DNA from: Isoetes taiwanensis
Lineage: Eukaryota > Streptophyta > Lycopodiopsida > Isoetales > Isoetaceae
DNA: 64,000 nucleotides
Assembly: GCA_021234155.1 (NCBI GenBank)
Contig: JAJEKV010000092.1
Span: 3,174,561 to 3,238,560, forward strand
Direction of reading: 5' to 3'
The notes under the pieces were generated by a model. That model did not search any database, was not told the DNA's origin, and worked only from the letters and a program-made list of their open reading frames with translations. The number at the start of each line of letters is the position of its first letter. Positions within the stretch are counted from its first letter, which is position 1. The translations under genes and the position numbers were made by a program. Positions 24,317 through 35,850 of the stretch are shown in pieces.

Positions 24317-25375
24317 GTCATGGTATGAAAAAATCTTGTACTTGCTTCATTCCTTGGGGTTTAGCTTTTTTGGGAGTTCTGTTATCGCAACTTTGTTGTT
24401 GCTGGATTCTAATGCATGAATATTTCATATTTGTTTTGGTCATGAATTTCGGCTTTGTTCAGGGCAGTATTTCTTAAAGAGCTATAGGTTTTGGGCTATG
24501 AGTCGCCTTGCACTAGCTTTCTATTTGGCATGAAGATCTGCAGATCTAACCTTTCCATTATCTTTTTCAAAATTTCTGTATACATCCAAAATTTTGATTT
24601 GCTTTGCTCGGTTCTTGTGGCCTTCGAAAGCAGTCTAGAGAAGCTCCCCAGATATCATGGTCTCTTCTTGCATTATTTTTCTTCTTGTTTCTTGAATTTT
24701 TTCCCTTGACCTCCTCGTTTGTTGGATAAAATTTGAAGATTGGGTTCTAGTTGTTAAATCTTTTCCATGTGTTTATCTTGTTTGTTGCATGGCGCTAATC
24801 TATTTCGATTTGTTATTTTAGAATCCTAAAGAGCAAAGACTCCACTTCACCTTTTTCGTCCTGGAGGTAATAATTCTTTATCACTACCTTGTGTAAAGCG
24901 TAATTTGGATGCCATTCCCTGTTTATGCTATTAATTTTAACTAGCTCCTTCAACTCTTTGGTATGTTGCTATGTTTATAGCTAAAATGATGGTATATGGC
25001 GGATGAATTGAGGACCCATATTCCTAAAAACTTTGGGAAACTTTTTTTTGGGAAAACTGTTGTTGTTGTTGTTTTTGTAGATGCAAAGTTCATGAATCCA
25101 TCATCTAGAAAAAAGAGATCGAATAAAGATTCTAAAGAGAAACACAAGTACTTGCCTTGTCTTAAAAAATAATTCTTATAGAAGACTTGTGCCATGGCGC
25201 CTTGGAAAACATCGATTCTTATAGAATCCTCTAAGAAATGTCGCTCGAGAAGAAGCCTTAAATGCCGCCCATTGTTCTTGTGGGCGGGAAAATTTAAAAT
25301 GGGCAAAAATTGGCGGCGGTGGGACGGATTGCCACATACTATGGTGTTTTAAGTCCACTAGGACGGAATTTCCTC
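23975..25375. repeat. Large inverted duplication inside the CACTA element
   Basis: About 340 bp at 23975-24316 reappear in reverse complement at about 25055-25375. Shared words include GTCCTAGTGGAC, CATTTAAGGCTTCTTCT, TTAGAGGATTCTATAAGAA, TACTTGTGTTTCTCTTTAG and TAGATGATGGATTCATGAA. Each arm ends in (CAA)n. The arms have diverged, and the right one has a roughly 40-bp extra segment. The 740-bp spacer is unique in this window. Transcription through the arms would form a long hairpin. Confidence 0.8.
24230..24316. repeat. (CAA)n microsatellite
   Basis: Close to 29 uninterrupted CAA/ACA triplets; a plus-strand frame reads it as poly-Thr. The opposite arm of the inverted duplication has a much shorter GTT tract at about 25060. 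Confidence 0.95.
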
Positions 25376-26606
25376 AACGATACCACACCGGTGAAGATGG
25401 AAAAAATGGTCTTAGGGTTTTCGAAAGCCAAGCTAGGGGCGGCGGCAGCCGCCCCATCTTGTCTTGTGCAGATCCATCTTGTTTGTCCGAAGAGTGTGCA
25501 AGGGACAATCCTTTGCCACATGCTTCCACTTTGGGTTGATCTTGATAGGATCAAAAGGTACGCCTTTTGGCGACAATTCTTGCAAATCTCTTCTAAGCCG
25601 GGGTGTTAGCTCTCAAGATGCTTCTTCATGCAAAAATCATTACTAGAGCAATCTTTGTGTATTTTGCGCCTTGATCGTGAGAGGAAGCCAGATCGCATTA
25701 ACGGGCAGCTATTGATATCTTGTATATATCTCCGATTTCGTTTTATACAACATTTTTCTCTGTTCTATGATTGAGCTTGGTGAGTGGACCAAAAACATTT
25801 TTCGTTCTATGATTGAGCTTGGTCGAGTGGACCATCTTCAAATTTTTGTATCGATTGCACTCTTTGCAACTATGACAGTACAACCGCACCCACCAAGAAC
25901 CGGGCTAGGGATGGGGCGGCTCATTGCACCCGATGAAATTTGCTTTGCATTCAATCGTAGAAAGAGAACATGGCTCAAACTTGCTTGACTTCACTTGATA
26001 AGGTAAATGTTCATTGGTGTAGTGTTGAGATGTTTCGGTGATTAAACATGAGGAATTTTTTTCTTCCATCTGTTCATATTGTTCGGCCATAAGAATTATA
26101 TATGGTCGAGCAAAGTAATGCACTCTGATCTCGGTGTCTAAGCCTAACTTTTGCATTTGGCTATGCTTTAGCATATACTCTTAGGATCTGGGTTATGATG
26201 TTTTAGTGAATGGTTTATTGGACTTATTCAAATTTGGCATTTATTTGGGAAACCATCGGTGCTTAAAAGAATTACACAAGTTGTTTGAGAGAATATGTTC
26301 AATAGGTACATCAAAAAACTTGAAATGCTAAAGATTTAACATTAATAATTATGACTAACCTATGGGTTTTATGTATTTCTGAAATTCAGGTCCGGCAATA
26401 CAAAACATCAAAAGGTTTTTGAAGAACGAGCATATCACAACAAGGAAAACAAGGAAGTTATTCTCGATCACCTTGCCACATTATTCTTGTTGGCATTGTA
26501 GAGATTGTTATATGTAACTGTGATTACTTTAAAATAAAGGAGTTCTTGTTTTACATATGCTCTTATTTTCTCATAGTAAATTCACGTTAAACTCAAGCAC
26601 TGTTAC

Positions 26607-26646
26607 AGGCTAAGTGTAAGTAGATAAGGCTAAGTGTAAGTAGATA
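26607..26646. repeat. 20-bp tandem duplication in CACTA
   Basis: AGGCTAAGTGTAAGTAGATA occurs twice back to back. Confidence 0.85.
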
Positions 26647-26884
26647 ATGCAGACAAAGTGCAAATGGAAACAAAATTCAAAATTGCAACAAAATGTAAAT
26701 AGACCCTTTGCAAAAAGAAGAATGATGAAAAGCTTGATGAACAACCTGATGGTTTTTTGACCAAAATTGTGACGAATTCTTTTGACAAAAAAACCCTCAT
26801 CTCTTGTAGTGAAATGATATTACATGTGGCATTGTCAGTGATGCTACATTTGACACTAATCATCTTAAAAAATATGATATAAAG

Positions 26885-27135
26885 GATGACGTTCGTGCGG
26901 CTATTATGAGTGATTTAATTATAGCAATACAAGTGATGCTATAGTTGACAATATTATAGCGCTTGTGTTGACATTAGGAATGATTTACTTATAGCAGTAC
27001 ATGTGATCCTATAGCTGACACTATTATAGCACTAGAATAACAAAATGCATGATTTAATTATAGCAATACATGTGATCCTATAGTTGACACTACTATAGCA
27101 CTACGAGGACAAATGTATGATACTATAACTTCAGC
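26885..27135. repeat. CACTA right subterminal repeats
   Basis: Three phased copies of a unit of about 60-70 bp containing TATAGCARTACATGTGATCC and TGACACTATTATAGCAC. Similar but shorter words occur in the left subterminal region near 22000-22340. They are candidate transposase-binding arrays. Confidence 0.65.
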
Positions 27136-27357
27136 TATAGATGATGCTACAAATGATACTATTATGCCACCACAATGCCATGAAATATGATACTATGACT
27201 GTTGTTATTGGTGATGCTACAAGTGACGATATAGATGATACAATTTCATCAACAGCTACCGTCATTTATTGTGTCAAATTCTAAAAAAATTGAAAGTGCG
27301 ATTTTAAGCAAATAAATGATGAAACTAGTGACTTAGATTGCTTATTCTCTTGTAGTG

Positions 27358-28720
27358 TCTGCGTAACATAAGGACAATTGTGCATAAAGTGCCAATTCGC
27401 ATACACAACATAACTTATCCGGCGAGTCTGTTCTCTGCCCTCCTTAGGAATAGGGACCGTAAGAGGCTTATTGCTTCTTTTGCCGACATTGCTCTGTTTT
27501 GTCGGTTTGTCTTTGAAAGTAACTTTCTTTCCCACGGCCATCACGGAGTCTGGTTGAGAGGGACCCGGCTTGGCGGCCAAGGGGTTTTACTCTGATGGCT
27601 GGGTCGGCTGTGGAGTATGGGCGGGGGCTGGTATCGGTTTCTTGGTGTGTCCTCCTCAGGCTCAATGCCTTAGCCTCGGCCTCATAGCCGATTTTGGGTC
27701 TATGGCTTTAACCATCCGCTTTGATTGATGGGGCCAACCCTTCAATATAACCCTCTCTGACTCTCTTTTCATTCATACCTGGTACATACGACCTCAAGCG
27801 CATAAACTCATCGGTGTAAGCTTTGAACCGTCATACCTTTCTCGCTCCAACCCGTAAAAGGTCTGAATCTGGCCGGCATTTGTCGCCGCGACGGGCACAT
27901 AATGCGACTTGAATGCCTTGGCAAACTTCACGAAGTTGCATCTTGCTCTGTCCGGATGCTTAGCCACAGCATAACCCTTCCACCAAATGGGCAGCTCCAC
28001 AGCCCAGGTTGGTGGTGGCGGCAACCTTTCCTGTATCCTTTTTAGTCATGCCATAGGACTTCCCGAACTCCTTCATTTTGTCCAACCGTGATTACGCATT
28101 CAGTCGCCTCACGGATTTCCCATCAAAAGCGGGCCAATTTCCTATTCTTCCATATGCTAGTTATGGCGGTATCAACCATCTTACGGTACTCCTTATCCCG
28201 GCGCTTTGTATGGTCACTAGTCGCGTCACCGATGAACCATAAGACAATCGTGGTTGGCGTGAGGAAGTGGCGCTATCCTTAGAGGAACTTTGGTGGCTTA
28301 ACATGAGGCCTCCTGGGTGTGTAGGTACGGGGCTAGCTCCGTGGGGAGATGGGTTTGTCAGGAGGTGGACTCGGTGGTAGCGGAGGTAACTCCTAGTCCA
28401 TCTTCTTGGGTTTGTTGGCGGGTTGGCATGCAATACATAGGCACTGTAATTCGCCTAATTGCCTTTTCATTAACATCGAGTTCTCGTTCAGAGTCACCCC
28501 TCCGGCGTTGGAGGGGTCACGCTTAGCGTTACGCACCCGCCTAAATCGAGCATGAAAAAAAGGTATAAGCATATTTATAACAGATAAATTCTTACAAATT
28601 GTATCATGTCGAACAAAGGGGTAGAGAGAACACAAAGGGAATTTATTATTATAAGAGGAAACTTTCCTATTACGTTTCACACCAAAAAAGTTGGTACGGG
28701 GAGTATTATACAAAGATAAC
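27358..28720 (-). pseudogene. Host gypsy gag (capsid and degraded zinc knuckle)
   Basis: On the minus strand, adjoining the CACTA insertion, the peptide RISYVVYANWHFMHNCPYV has the spacing of a retroviral CCHC knuckle, but the first two Cys are Val/Tyr-like. Further upstream (27794-28024) WWKGYAVAKHPDRARCNFVKFAKAFKSHYVPVAA is gag-capsid-like (WW...F...F...YVP). The frame is broken several times. Some breaks may be sequence errors, because this lies in the stretch with CAG/CTG anomalies. The C-terminal end runs in frame into the protease across the CACTA site. Confidence 0.75.
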
Positions 28721-29240
28721 ATGATACAACCGGAACTTAGAGGAACTCACCGCGACATAAAAAAAAGCGAAACTAGAAAGATCCGGCCTAGGGGTTCGCA
28801 AAGGTACAGAATTGAATAGCGAACACTCTCACGCCTGACCCTAACGAAGCTTGTAAGCGTGCCGTGGCTTGGACAATCACCGTTGGTATTCCCGTTGGGC
28901 TAACAATGAGAAGATTGAAAAGCCTTTCAGCAAAGAGCATAGAAGAGTTGCCACGGATGGTGCGTTTGCGTCCTCGAAAGCCGTGCCTAGACATGCTCCA
29001 ATAGTCCCAGTGCGGCCATTCTGCTTGAGGTCCTCGAAAAGCTCGTCCCTAAGGATGTTAACTATCTCCAACCCTTTGTCGGGATCATAGGGTTCTCTCG
29101 GTGGCGGAGGTTCCATCTCATACCCTTCATCCCATTCTGGATATTCTCCATATCTTTGGCCATAGTCACGGTGCTCGGCGGCCGCGGATCATCTCTCCTT
29201 ACCATGTCTGTAATCCTCTCCTCATATTCCCAAAGGGTCT
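28721..29240 (-). other. Host gypsy leader/gag N-terminal region, part next to the tandem insertion
   Basis: Minus-strand frames (MEPPPPREPYDPDKGLEIVN and others) are short and broken. The region continues at 43631 on the far side of the tandem gypsy insertion, to which it is joined through the duplicated GGTCT. Confidence 0.5.
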
Positions 29241-30427
29241 TGTTGCCACTAGGTGGCAACATTTTTAATTGTTTTGGGCACGGTTACACTCTGCAATTGT
29301 TTTGGGCAATTTAATGGTTTGTTACTTGGCAGATGGTAGATTAAGACCTGAGGCCTGGTGCATAGGAGCACCTCTTGTTGAATTGATCGGATTCACATGG
29401 CCATGGGGGAGTCACTATGGCACAGAATTGTTGAATGCGCTTTGGGTAACAGAGAAGTCCTGGTGTGTTGGAACACCTCATGTTAAATTTGATATTTGAC
29501 ATGGCCATGGAGGAGGTACCATGGTATAGTGATGGTTCAAACTGAAGACTATTTCAAAGCTAAAGACTATTGTGGAGTAGCCAACATATTATTGTTATGT
29601 TCTATTATTAAGTGGTTTAGGGTTTGTTTTCGAGTTTTTTCAAAACGTAGGTCGCAGCTTGAAGATCCGTTGAGCAGGGTGCAAAATGCGGTTAAGCTTC
29701 GGACTTTATTGTGGATGCATGATCGGGCTGGCTTTTCGGCACCTAGAACAACTCAGGTCAGCGACAAAAAGTCGTTCGCGAGGCATCTCCCAATTGGCCG
29801 ATGAAGGATAAAGGAAGGAAGACAACGGAAAAAGGGCTCCATTTGGCGGTATTTTCTTGCTGAAGCATTTGGGCGCCAAAAAAATATTTCTATGTTCTTT
29901 CAATGATCTTGAATGATCTGATAATATCTTGTTTCAAACTTGTTTATCTCTGTGAAATAGAGCAAGAACTTGTCTTTTAAGTCTTGCTTTGATCATATTT
30001 GGAGAAATCCTTATATCTTGTTGTGCAGCACTTGTTGTAACACTTTTCCTAATCAATTGCTAGAGCGTTTTCCACTACATCTTGTCATAAGGCCGTTGCC
30101 ACAATTTCTTCATCTTTTTGCTAAGCAATTGGTATATAGTCAATGTATGATGTGCATTGTTCTATAAAAGCTTCTTGAATCCCGATATGCTTATTCTTGT
30201 TCATCCCATCTGCCTTGTGAATTCCAAGCGATCAAGGTAAGATTTGTTTTATTAGTGAATCCCAAGTATCAACAAAAAAAAAGGGGGGGTGAGATTAGTT
30301 GTCATTCCATTTCCAAATCTCTCAAAGTTTTCATCTTTAGGTGTGATTGGCCTAACCAATCTGAGGTCCTAATAAACAGGTTCTCTCGAAGATTGTTGCA
30401 CCGCGAGAGTCCATATTTAGTGCAACA
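29241..30427 (+). repeat. Tandem gypsy LTR 1 (5')
   Basis: Begins with TGTTGCCACTAGGTGGCAAC, whose outer 9 bp arms pair with each other. Ends GTGCAACA. It interrupts the host gag/leader at GGTCT. Confidence 0.9.
30161..30170 (+). promoter_or_regulatory. TATA box of LTR 1
   Basis: TCTATAAAAG, a strong plant TATA box, sits about 265 bp before the LTR end. The same word is conserved at 36775-36784 and 43360-43369 in the other LTRs, consistent with the start of R about 30 bp downstream. Confidence 0.6.
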
Positions 30428-30518
30428 TCTTTTTTGGAGGTCCCTAGGGATATTTTTTGCTTCTTGTTGTTCGTTGCACTAATGCCTCCAAAAAGAAATA
30501 CTTGTTGAAGAAGGGATT

Positions 30519-31520
30519 ATGGAGCAGGAAGTGATAGCCCAGTGATGGGCGTCTTATCTCAATGACACCTCCATATCAAATCGAAGTTAACTCGCGGTGA
30601 CAATGCCTACATATGATGGAACCACAAATCCACATGAATATCTCGCTCAATTTGAGGAGTATTATGCAGAAGGCGGGAAAAGAAAAGGGAGCACAGCTAC
30701 TGTCTTCGGGTTGGCTATGAGAAGTGAAGCCAAAAGATGGTTCCAGTACCAAGAAAGTTGCAATGTGATGCGAGTGGGAAACAATCAAAGATAATTTCAT
30801 AGAAAGATTTGTACTGCCAGGTTTCAAAGGGAGGACTTATACAAGAATTGCCCACACCGGTTATAAAAAAAGGTGAAAGTGTTCCTGCTTTTGTTGAAAG
30901 GTTTAGTACTTATCTGTTGAAGTGTAAGGATAAGAAGATTGACACGCCAACCATCCATCTGGTAGAATTCTTCATATGTGGATTGAAGCCACATTACAAG
31001 CTATACAGGAAGATGGGCAAGCTACACGATATGGGCTCATTGGATTCTATACATAAAGCCCTAGCTAAAGAAGTAGAAATTTCAAAGCAGTTGCTCACTG
31101 ACTGCTGATGATGTCCTCCCCCCACACATGCATGATCATTACCTCCTGATTGGGAGCGAGGATCGAGCGTGCTATACCATTGCCAAAGAAAAACCTTCCT
31201 TGAAAGAAGAAGTAGCAATTGAAGTTGCTAAAAACAACTAGCAAACTGGAGTCCACAGTGCAAACTCGATGGAGTTCTCCGAAACAAATGGCTGAAACAT
31301 TGAAGGTACAATCCGGCACACCTACATATGGCGGAACCCGGCATACTTTCGAGGCCACCTTGCACTTATTGCCTAAAACCCAATCATCCAGTGGTAGGTC
31401 TTTGGGCAAGACCATGCCCAGATGCAACAAAAGGGGACATTTTGGGCAAGAGTGCCACATGTGTGACCTGCAAAGAAGTAGGACATAAGGAGGGCGGTGT
31501 CTTGTGAAAGAGTACATCTG
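30519..31520 (+). pseudogene. Unit 1 gag
   Basis: Gag-like capsid start (MPTYDGTTNPHEYLAQFEEY, then SEAKRWFQ) and, near 31370-31490, zinc-knuckle peptides CNKRGHFGQEC and a following Cys-rich block. Frameshifts break it into pieces of 65-99 codons. Comparison with unit 2 shows that many of the breaks sit at CAG/CTG words. The product would be the nucleocapsid/capsid polyprotein that packages the element RNA. Confidence 0.75.
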
Positions 31521-31979
31521 GAGAAAACATGCAAGGGAAATACATCAATTGCTTGGATGCTCCTAGTCATGCTTTTTTGTGGGAAGCCAACGATGAAGAG
31601 CAGTGAAAAATGAAGAAATACTAGCTTTCCAAACAACGTGGTCAAATGAACACAACATGCAGGTCTGCTTCTCCCAAGGCTGTAACCTTCTTTGATCCTG
31701 CCTCTCACACGATAGTGACCACCAAAACTCTGTTATAGCACTGCCTATTCTTAAAGAGGTAACCTCTCACAGTAATACGCATGTAAGCATCACCGCTACT
31801 TGAGTTGGAAGTCTTCTTTTGAAAAATTGAAGGTGAGCATCGATTTGTGTACTTTTGAAGATAGCCCCATCATATAAGCAAATGTTGTTGTCAAACACAA
31901 TGGAGCGAAGCGATGACACGGCCACCCATTTGGTAGCACAAGGAAGCGGCGAGATCCGTGTATCTTCTCTTGTGGCCCG

Positions 31980-32830
31980 TTAAAGTAAACAATGTAGCTT
32001 TACCAAAGGTGTTTTAGATGGGGGATCAGGTCAAAACATCATGCCTTACCATGTAATGATTGATTAAAGTTGCAAATAACATCACCGACATCAATTACTG
32101 CTTTGAAACCTTTAGACAATCAGAGAAAATGCAGTAGTTGGGTTTAGTGCAAGGGGTTGAAGTTGCAATCAAAGGCATTCAAGTGGAGGCGGTTTATTGG
32201 TGATCTCATTTTGGAGATGATCATCAAGACACCACCACTTATGGGTTAGTGCGGGGAGGAGATGGATGAAGGTAGTGGATGCTAGACCAATATGGTCTCA
32301 AAGGGGATTTGCACAATCCGGAGATGGGCGCGTGACGGTCACTATCTATAACAACCAAGGCAAAGAGTGCATTCGCTGGAAGTTCTCTATGTTAATTGAA
32401 TGGGAAGACATGCTCCAACCCGTGGGTGTAGGCCATTTCATTTGCAGTACACGCCAACATGTACCGGCTTGTGAGAGCACATGTTTACGATGCCATACAT
32501 CTTTGCCAAAGCCACGTTGTGGTTTGGCCGAGAGCATTTCAAAACAAAGCTGAAATAGCATCTGCAAGGGATTATTATAAAGGGATGAAAACCATGCATT
32601 GATGAAAAGAGCGGAAAAACCATTCCTTTATCACCTCAAATGCAACGAGAATATGAAGCTTTATTCTTTGGGCTTGGATGGCGCTCGCATTGAATATCAT
32701 GCACCTTACCATTTATGGAGACTCCATCTTGATATGCAAACAAGTCCTTAGGAGAATACTTCGACCAAGCACGAAGGCATGGAGGTGTCTGGTGAAAAGT
32801 TCTCAATAAGTTACGGGATTTCAAATCTTT
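31980..32830 (+). pseudogene. Unit 1 protease and extra RNase H
   Basis: Near 32014 the frame LDGGSGQNIMPYHVM is the retropepsin active-site region (D-G-G variant used by Tat-type elements). Downstream, at about 32400-32830, lie disrupted pieces of the same RNase H seen intact in unit 2. The RT domain comes after this, not before it. Several one- and two-base differences from unit 2 break the frame. Confidence 0.7.
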
Positions 32831-33049
32831 GGAGCATACAACATATTTCAGTGAATCGGAAGCGATTGCGTCTGCGCAAGAAAACTTTGGTCCAACATCT
32901 CCAACAAGGTGCCACACATGAAGATGATTTAGATCCCAAGCTCACCGGCATATGCATCCCATCTTGGTCATAGGCGTCGGAAAAAGCTAATACACGCCAA
33001 AGTGCATGTATCCAAAGCGGGACAGACAAAGGACAATTTACATTTGGAG

Positions 33050-33960
33050 ATCATCTCCGCGAAGCGAGTATGCTTCTTTCACCACACTCTTTCCAAAAAT
33101 GGCTGATATTTTGCCCAGGATTCTGATGAATTAAAAGGTATTCCACAGAAACGCGGTATGTTGGAGATTAACTTTGAAGCCGCTCAAGAGAACATCACCC
33201 AAAAGGCGAGGAAGATCAATCCGGCCTTTATTACCATTAATCCAAGCGAGATCCACAAAATGTTGGCGGCCGAGGTTTGATCGTGGAGATTCAAAGACCC
33301 ACGATTGGGTCTCTTGTATTGTTCCCATTGAGAAAAAGAATGGGGGCTTGAGAATGTATTATTGATTATCCGGGGACCTCAACAAATGCACACTCAAAGA
33401 CTTTTTATCCGATTTGCCTTTCTTGGAGGAAGTGCTTCAAAAAGGTGGCGGGTAAGGCTTGCTATTCATTCCTTGGCCGGTTTTAGGGCTTTAACGGATA
33501 AGCATTTAAAGAAAGAGACCAAGAGAAACAGCCTTCATACCACCTTGGGGAACATATGCTATGACTAAAATGCCTTTTGGCTGAAGAATGCACCTTACGT
33601 ATTTCAAAGATCCATGGACTCTATTTTCAAAACCTTGCCATCTGCCAACTTTAGAGTCTTCCCTAGATGATCTATGTCTTGCTACCTCTCACATTGACCC
33701 GGTTTGTTCATGATCGGAAAAATATGTTTCTTATGCCAAGAATTTAACGTTTGTTTGAACCCCCAAAAATGTGTCTTTTGGGTCCCTCAAGGCATTTTGC
33801 TAGGCCACCAGATTTTATAACCAAAGGAATTCAAGTGGCAAGAGATAAGATTGACATGATCTGAGACCTTACCATTAAAGAACACTCAAGGGCGTTAAGA
33901 GGCTCATTGGCATGACCGGCTTTTCTCGGGATGCACATTAGAACTTTTCCCACATTATAA
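33050..33960 (+). pseudogene. Unit 1 reverse transcriptase
   Basis: Pieces match Ty3/gypsy RT: a Tat-like N-side (LPLIQARSTKCW..., WVSCIVPIEKKNGGLRM), then DLNKCTLKDF and, further on, MTKMPFGLKNAPYVFQRSMD in a shifted frame. The catalytic DD region reads LDDLCLA, so the usual YxDD is LDD-like or damaged. Frame breaks prevent a single product. Confidence 0.75.
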
Positions 33961-33989
33961 ATCCCATCACAAGGCTGACAAGAACGCGA

Positions 33990-34620
33990 AGTCTCGGTTC
34001 AAAGGGAAGAGTAAGTATGTTCATTGAATGGGCCAGTGGAATGTCGGGAAGCTTTTCACCTTATACTTCAAAAATTACAAGTGGGCGGGGGCACTTGGTA
34101 CACCGACCGGATCAGCCCTTTCAAGTATACATCCACGATGTGAGAAAAGGCAATTGGCGTGGCAGGCTCAAAGGAATAGAGTATTTGGGTTCAATGGGAA
34201 GCAATGGGGGTCGAGGGAAGAAAAGTATCCCTAAATATGAGAAGTATCTTTGCTTTGCATTGATGTTCCTCTTGGATAAGCATGGGTATTTGTTCCTAAG
34301 GCAACATGTCACTGTGTACATGAAGCATAATCCACTCAAGATTCTCTTCAACAGGTCCCAAAAAAGGATAAGCTTTATAGGTGGGCTGCTCGTTTGGTGG
34401 AATATGATTTGGAGGTGCAGTTGTACAGTGCAAAAAGAAATCCGAGTTTATACATACCTTATGCATTTTATTCCCATGATCTGGAGCTTGAGGATGCTGA
34501 TGTGCGCCCTGATATTGACGAAGAAGATCAAAGAGTCACCTTGATTGATCTAATACACTCCTGGAAGTATCCCATCAAGTTTTTACTAACCCAAGAGTCA
34601 CTGCGGAGGTTTGACTAAAG
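33990..34620 (+). pseudogene. Unit 1 RT-linked RNase H
   Basis: The motif DQPFQVYI...VRKGNW aligns in position with the gypsy RNase H start. Its end is marked by LVEYDLEVQLYSAKRN, the connection segment found before integrase in gypsy elements. The catalytic core is poorly preserved. Confidence 0.6.
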
Positions 34621-34639
34621 TGCAGCAAAGGAGATTCAA

Positions 34640-35810
34640 GGGCGTTGTCTTGATATACACTTGTGGGAGATATTCTTTGCAGACCGGATAAATCAGGTGC
34701 ATATCTCAGATGTTTGGATGAAATCGAGCAAAAGTTGGTCCTCAAGGAATGTCATGATCAAATGTGTGGAGGCCATTTTTCTGGAGACACCACAGCAAAG
34801 AAGATTATGCTAAATGGGTATTATTGGCCCACTATTTTCAAAGACTGCCATGCACATATTCAGAAATGCCATCAATGCCAGATCCATGCCCGAAAAATCT
34901 TGCACCCTGGGTCTTTAAATCCCATAGTCACACTGGATCATTTCAAGTGTGGGGTTTGGATTTCATTGGCAAAATAGAACCCCCTTCATCTGCTCAAATA
35001 ATTATATTTTGGTGGCCCTTCGATCTCTTTACCAAGTGGGTGGAAGCGGTGCCTCTCTCAAGGATGCTAACGCCAAAGTCACGGTAAATTCATTTTACCG
35101 CGGAGATATCACGGCGGTTTGGGGATACCCTTCCATATTATTACCGTAGAGGCACACCTTTCATAAATGATCTTATCGACATCTAGTATAGTATCTAGGG
35201 ATCAAGCATACCAAAAGCGGTTCTTATTACCCCCGGGGTAATGGCCAGGGAATCCACCAACAAAGTTCTCAAAGGGTATTTTAAAAAAGCGGTAGCATAA
35301 CACAAAGGGATTGGAATTTAAACCGATGATGCCTTGTGGGCCTGAGAACTACCACAAACATTCTATGGGTATGACACCATTCCGGCTTGTGTATGGTGAA
35401 GAAGCCATGTTACACATTGCATCTCGAGTTACCAGGCTAAAGTTCATCTATCAACAAAACTTGTGCATAGAAGAGGTGGAGAATATGCTTCTTGGAAAAG
35501 TCGACGAAGTCGAGGGGCCGAAGCTTATGAGAGAATGGCATTGAAAAAGGAAAAAGAGGAAAGGCTGCTTTCAACAAGAAGAAGAACGGGTTACAAGGTT
35601 CATATATGTTCACAGGGGATATGGTGCTGATCTGGGATAAGAAAATCGAGAAGAATCCTCCCAAATTTGCAAACCTCTGGAAGGGTCCATATTTTGTCAA
35701 AAAACGTGCTGGTACTAACTCCTATCTTTTGCAGGATCTCCATCTAAATGAACTACCAAATCCTATCAATATACAACATCTGAAGAAATACTGGATCTAA
35801 TACCATGATG
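34640..35810 (+). pseudogene. Unit 1 integrase
   Basis: The HHCC finger is readable: ECHDQMCGGHFSGDTTAKK, then CHAHIQKCHQCQ. The catalytic core follows (WGLDFIGKIEPPSSAQ, FTKWVEAVPL) with frame changes, and a C-terminal piece includes MVLIWDKKIEKNPPKFANLW and an end at LKKYWI. It would join cDNA to the chromosome. Frame breaks leave it non-functional as written. Confidence 0.75.
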
Positions 35811-35850
35811 GGCTGAGGGGACCAGCCCGTTTTTTGTTTTGGGCATCAAA

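Larger units (their letters stand above)
21907..27357. mobile_element. CACTA (En/Spm) DNA transposon, apparently non-autonomous
   Basis: The left end is CACTACAAGAGGATA (21907) and the right end is ..CTCTTGTAGTG (27357), so the terminal inverted repeat is CACTACAAGAG(G/A). The 3-bp duplication TCT flanks it at 21904-21906 and 27358-27360. Both features are diagnostic of CACTA elements. The subterminal regions carry repeated AT-rich words (about 21.95-22.56 kb and 26.8-27.25 kb), as expected for transposase binding. I find no TNP2-type transposase in the 5.45 kb, so it probably depends on a partner. Conceptual removal of the insertion and one TCT copy keeps the gag-protease frame open. Confidence 0.9.
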
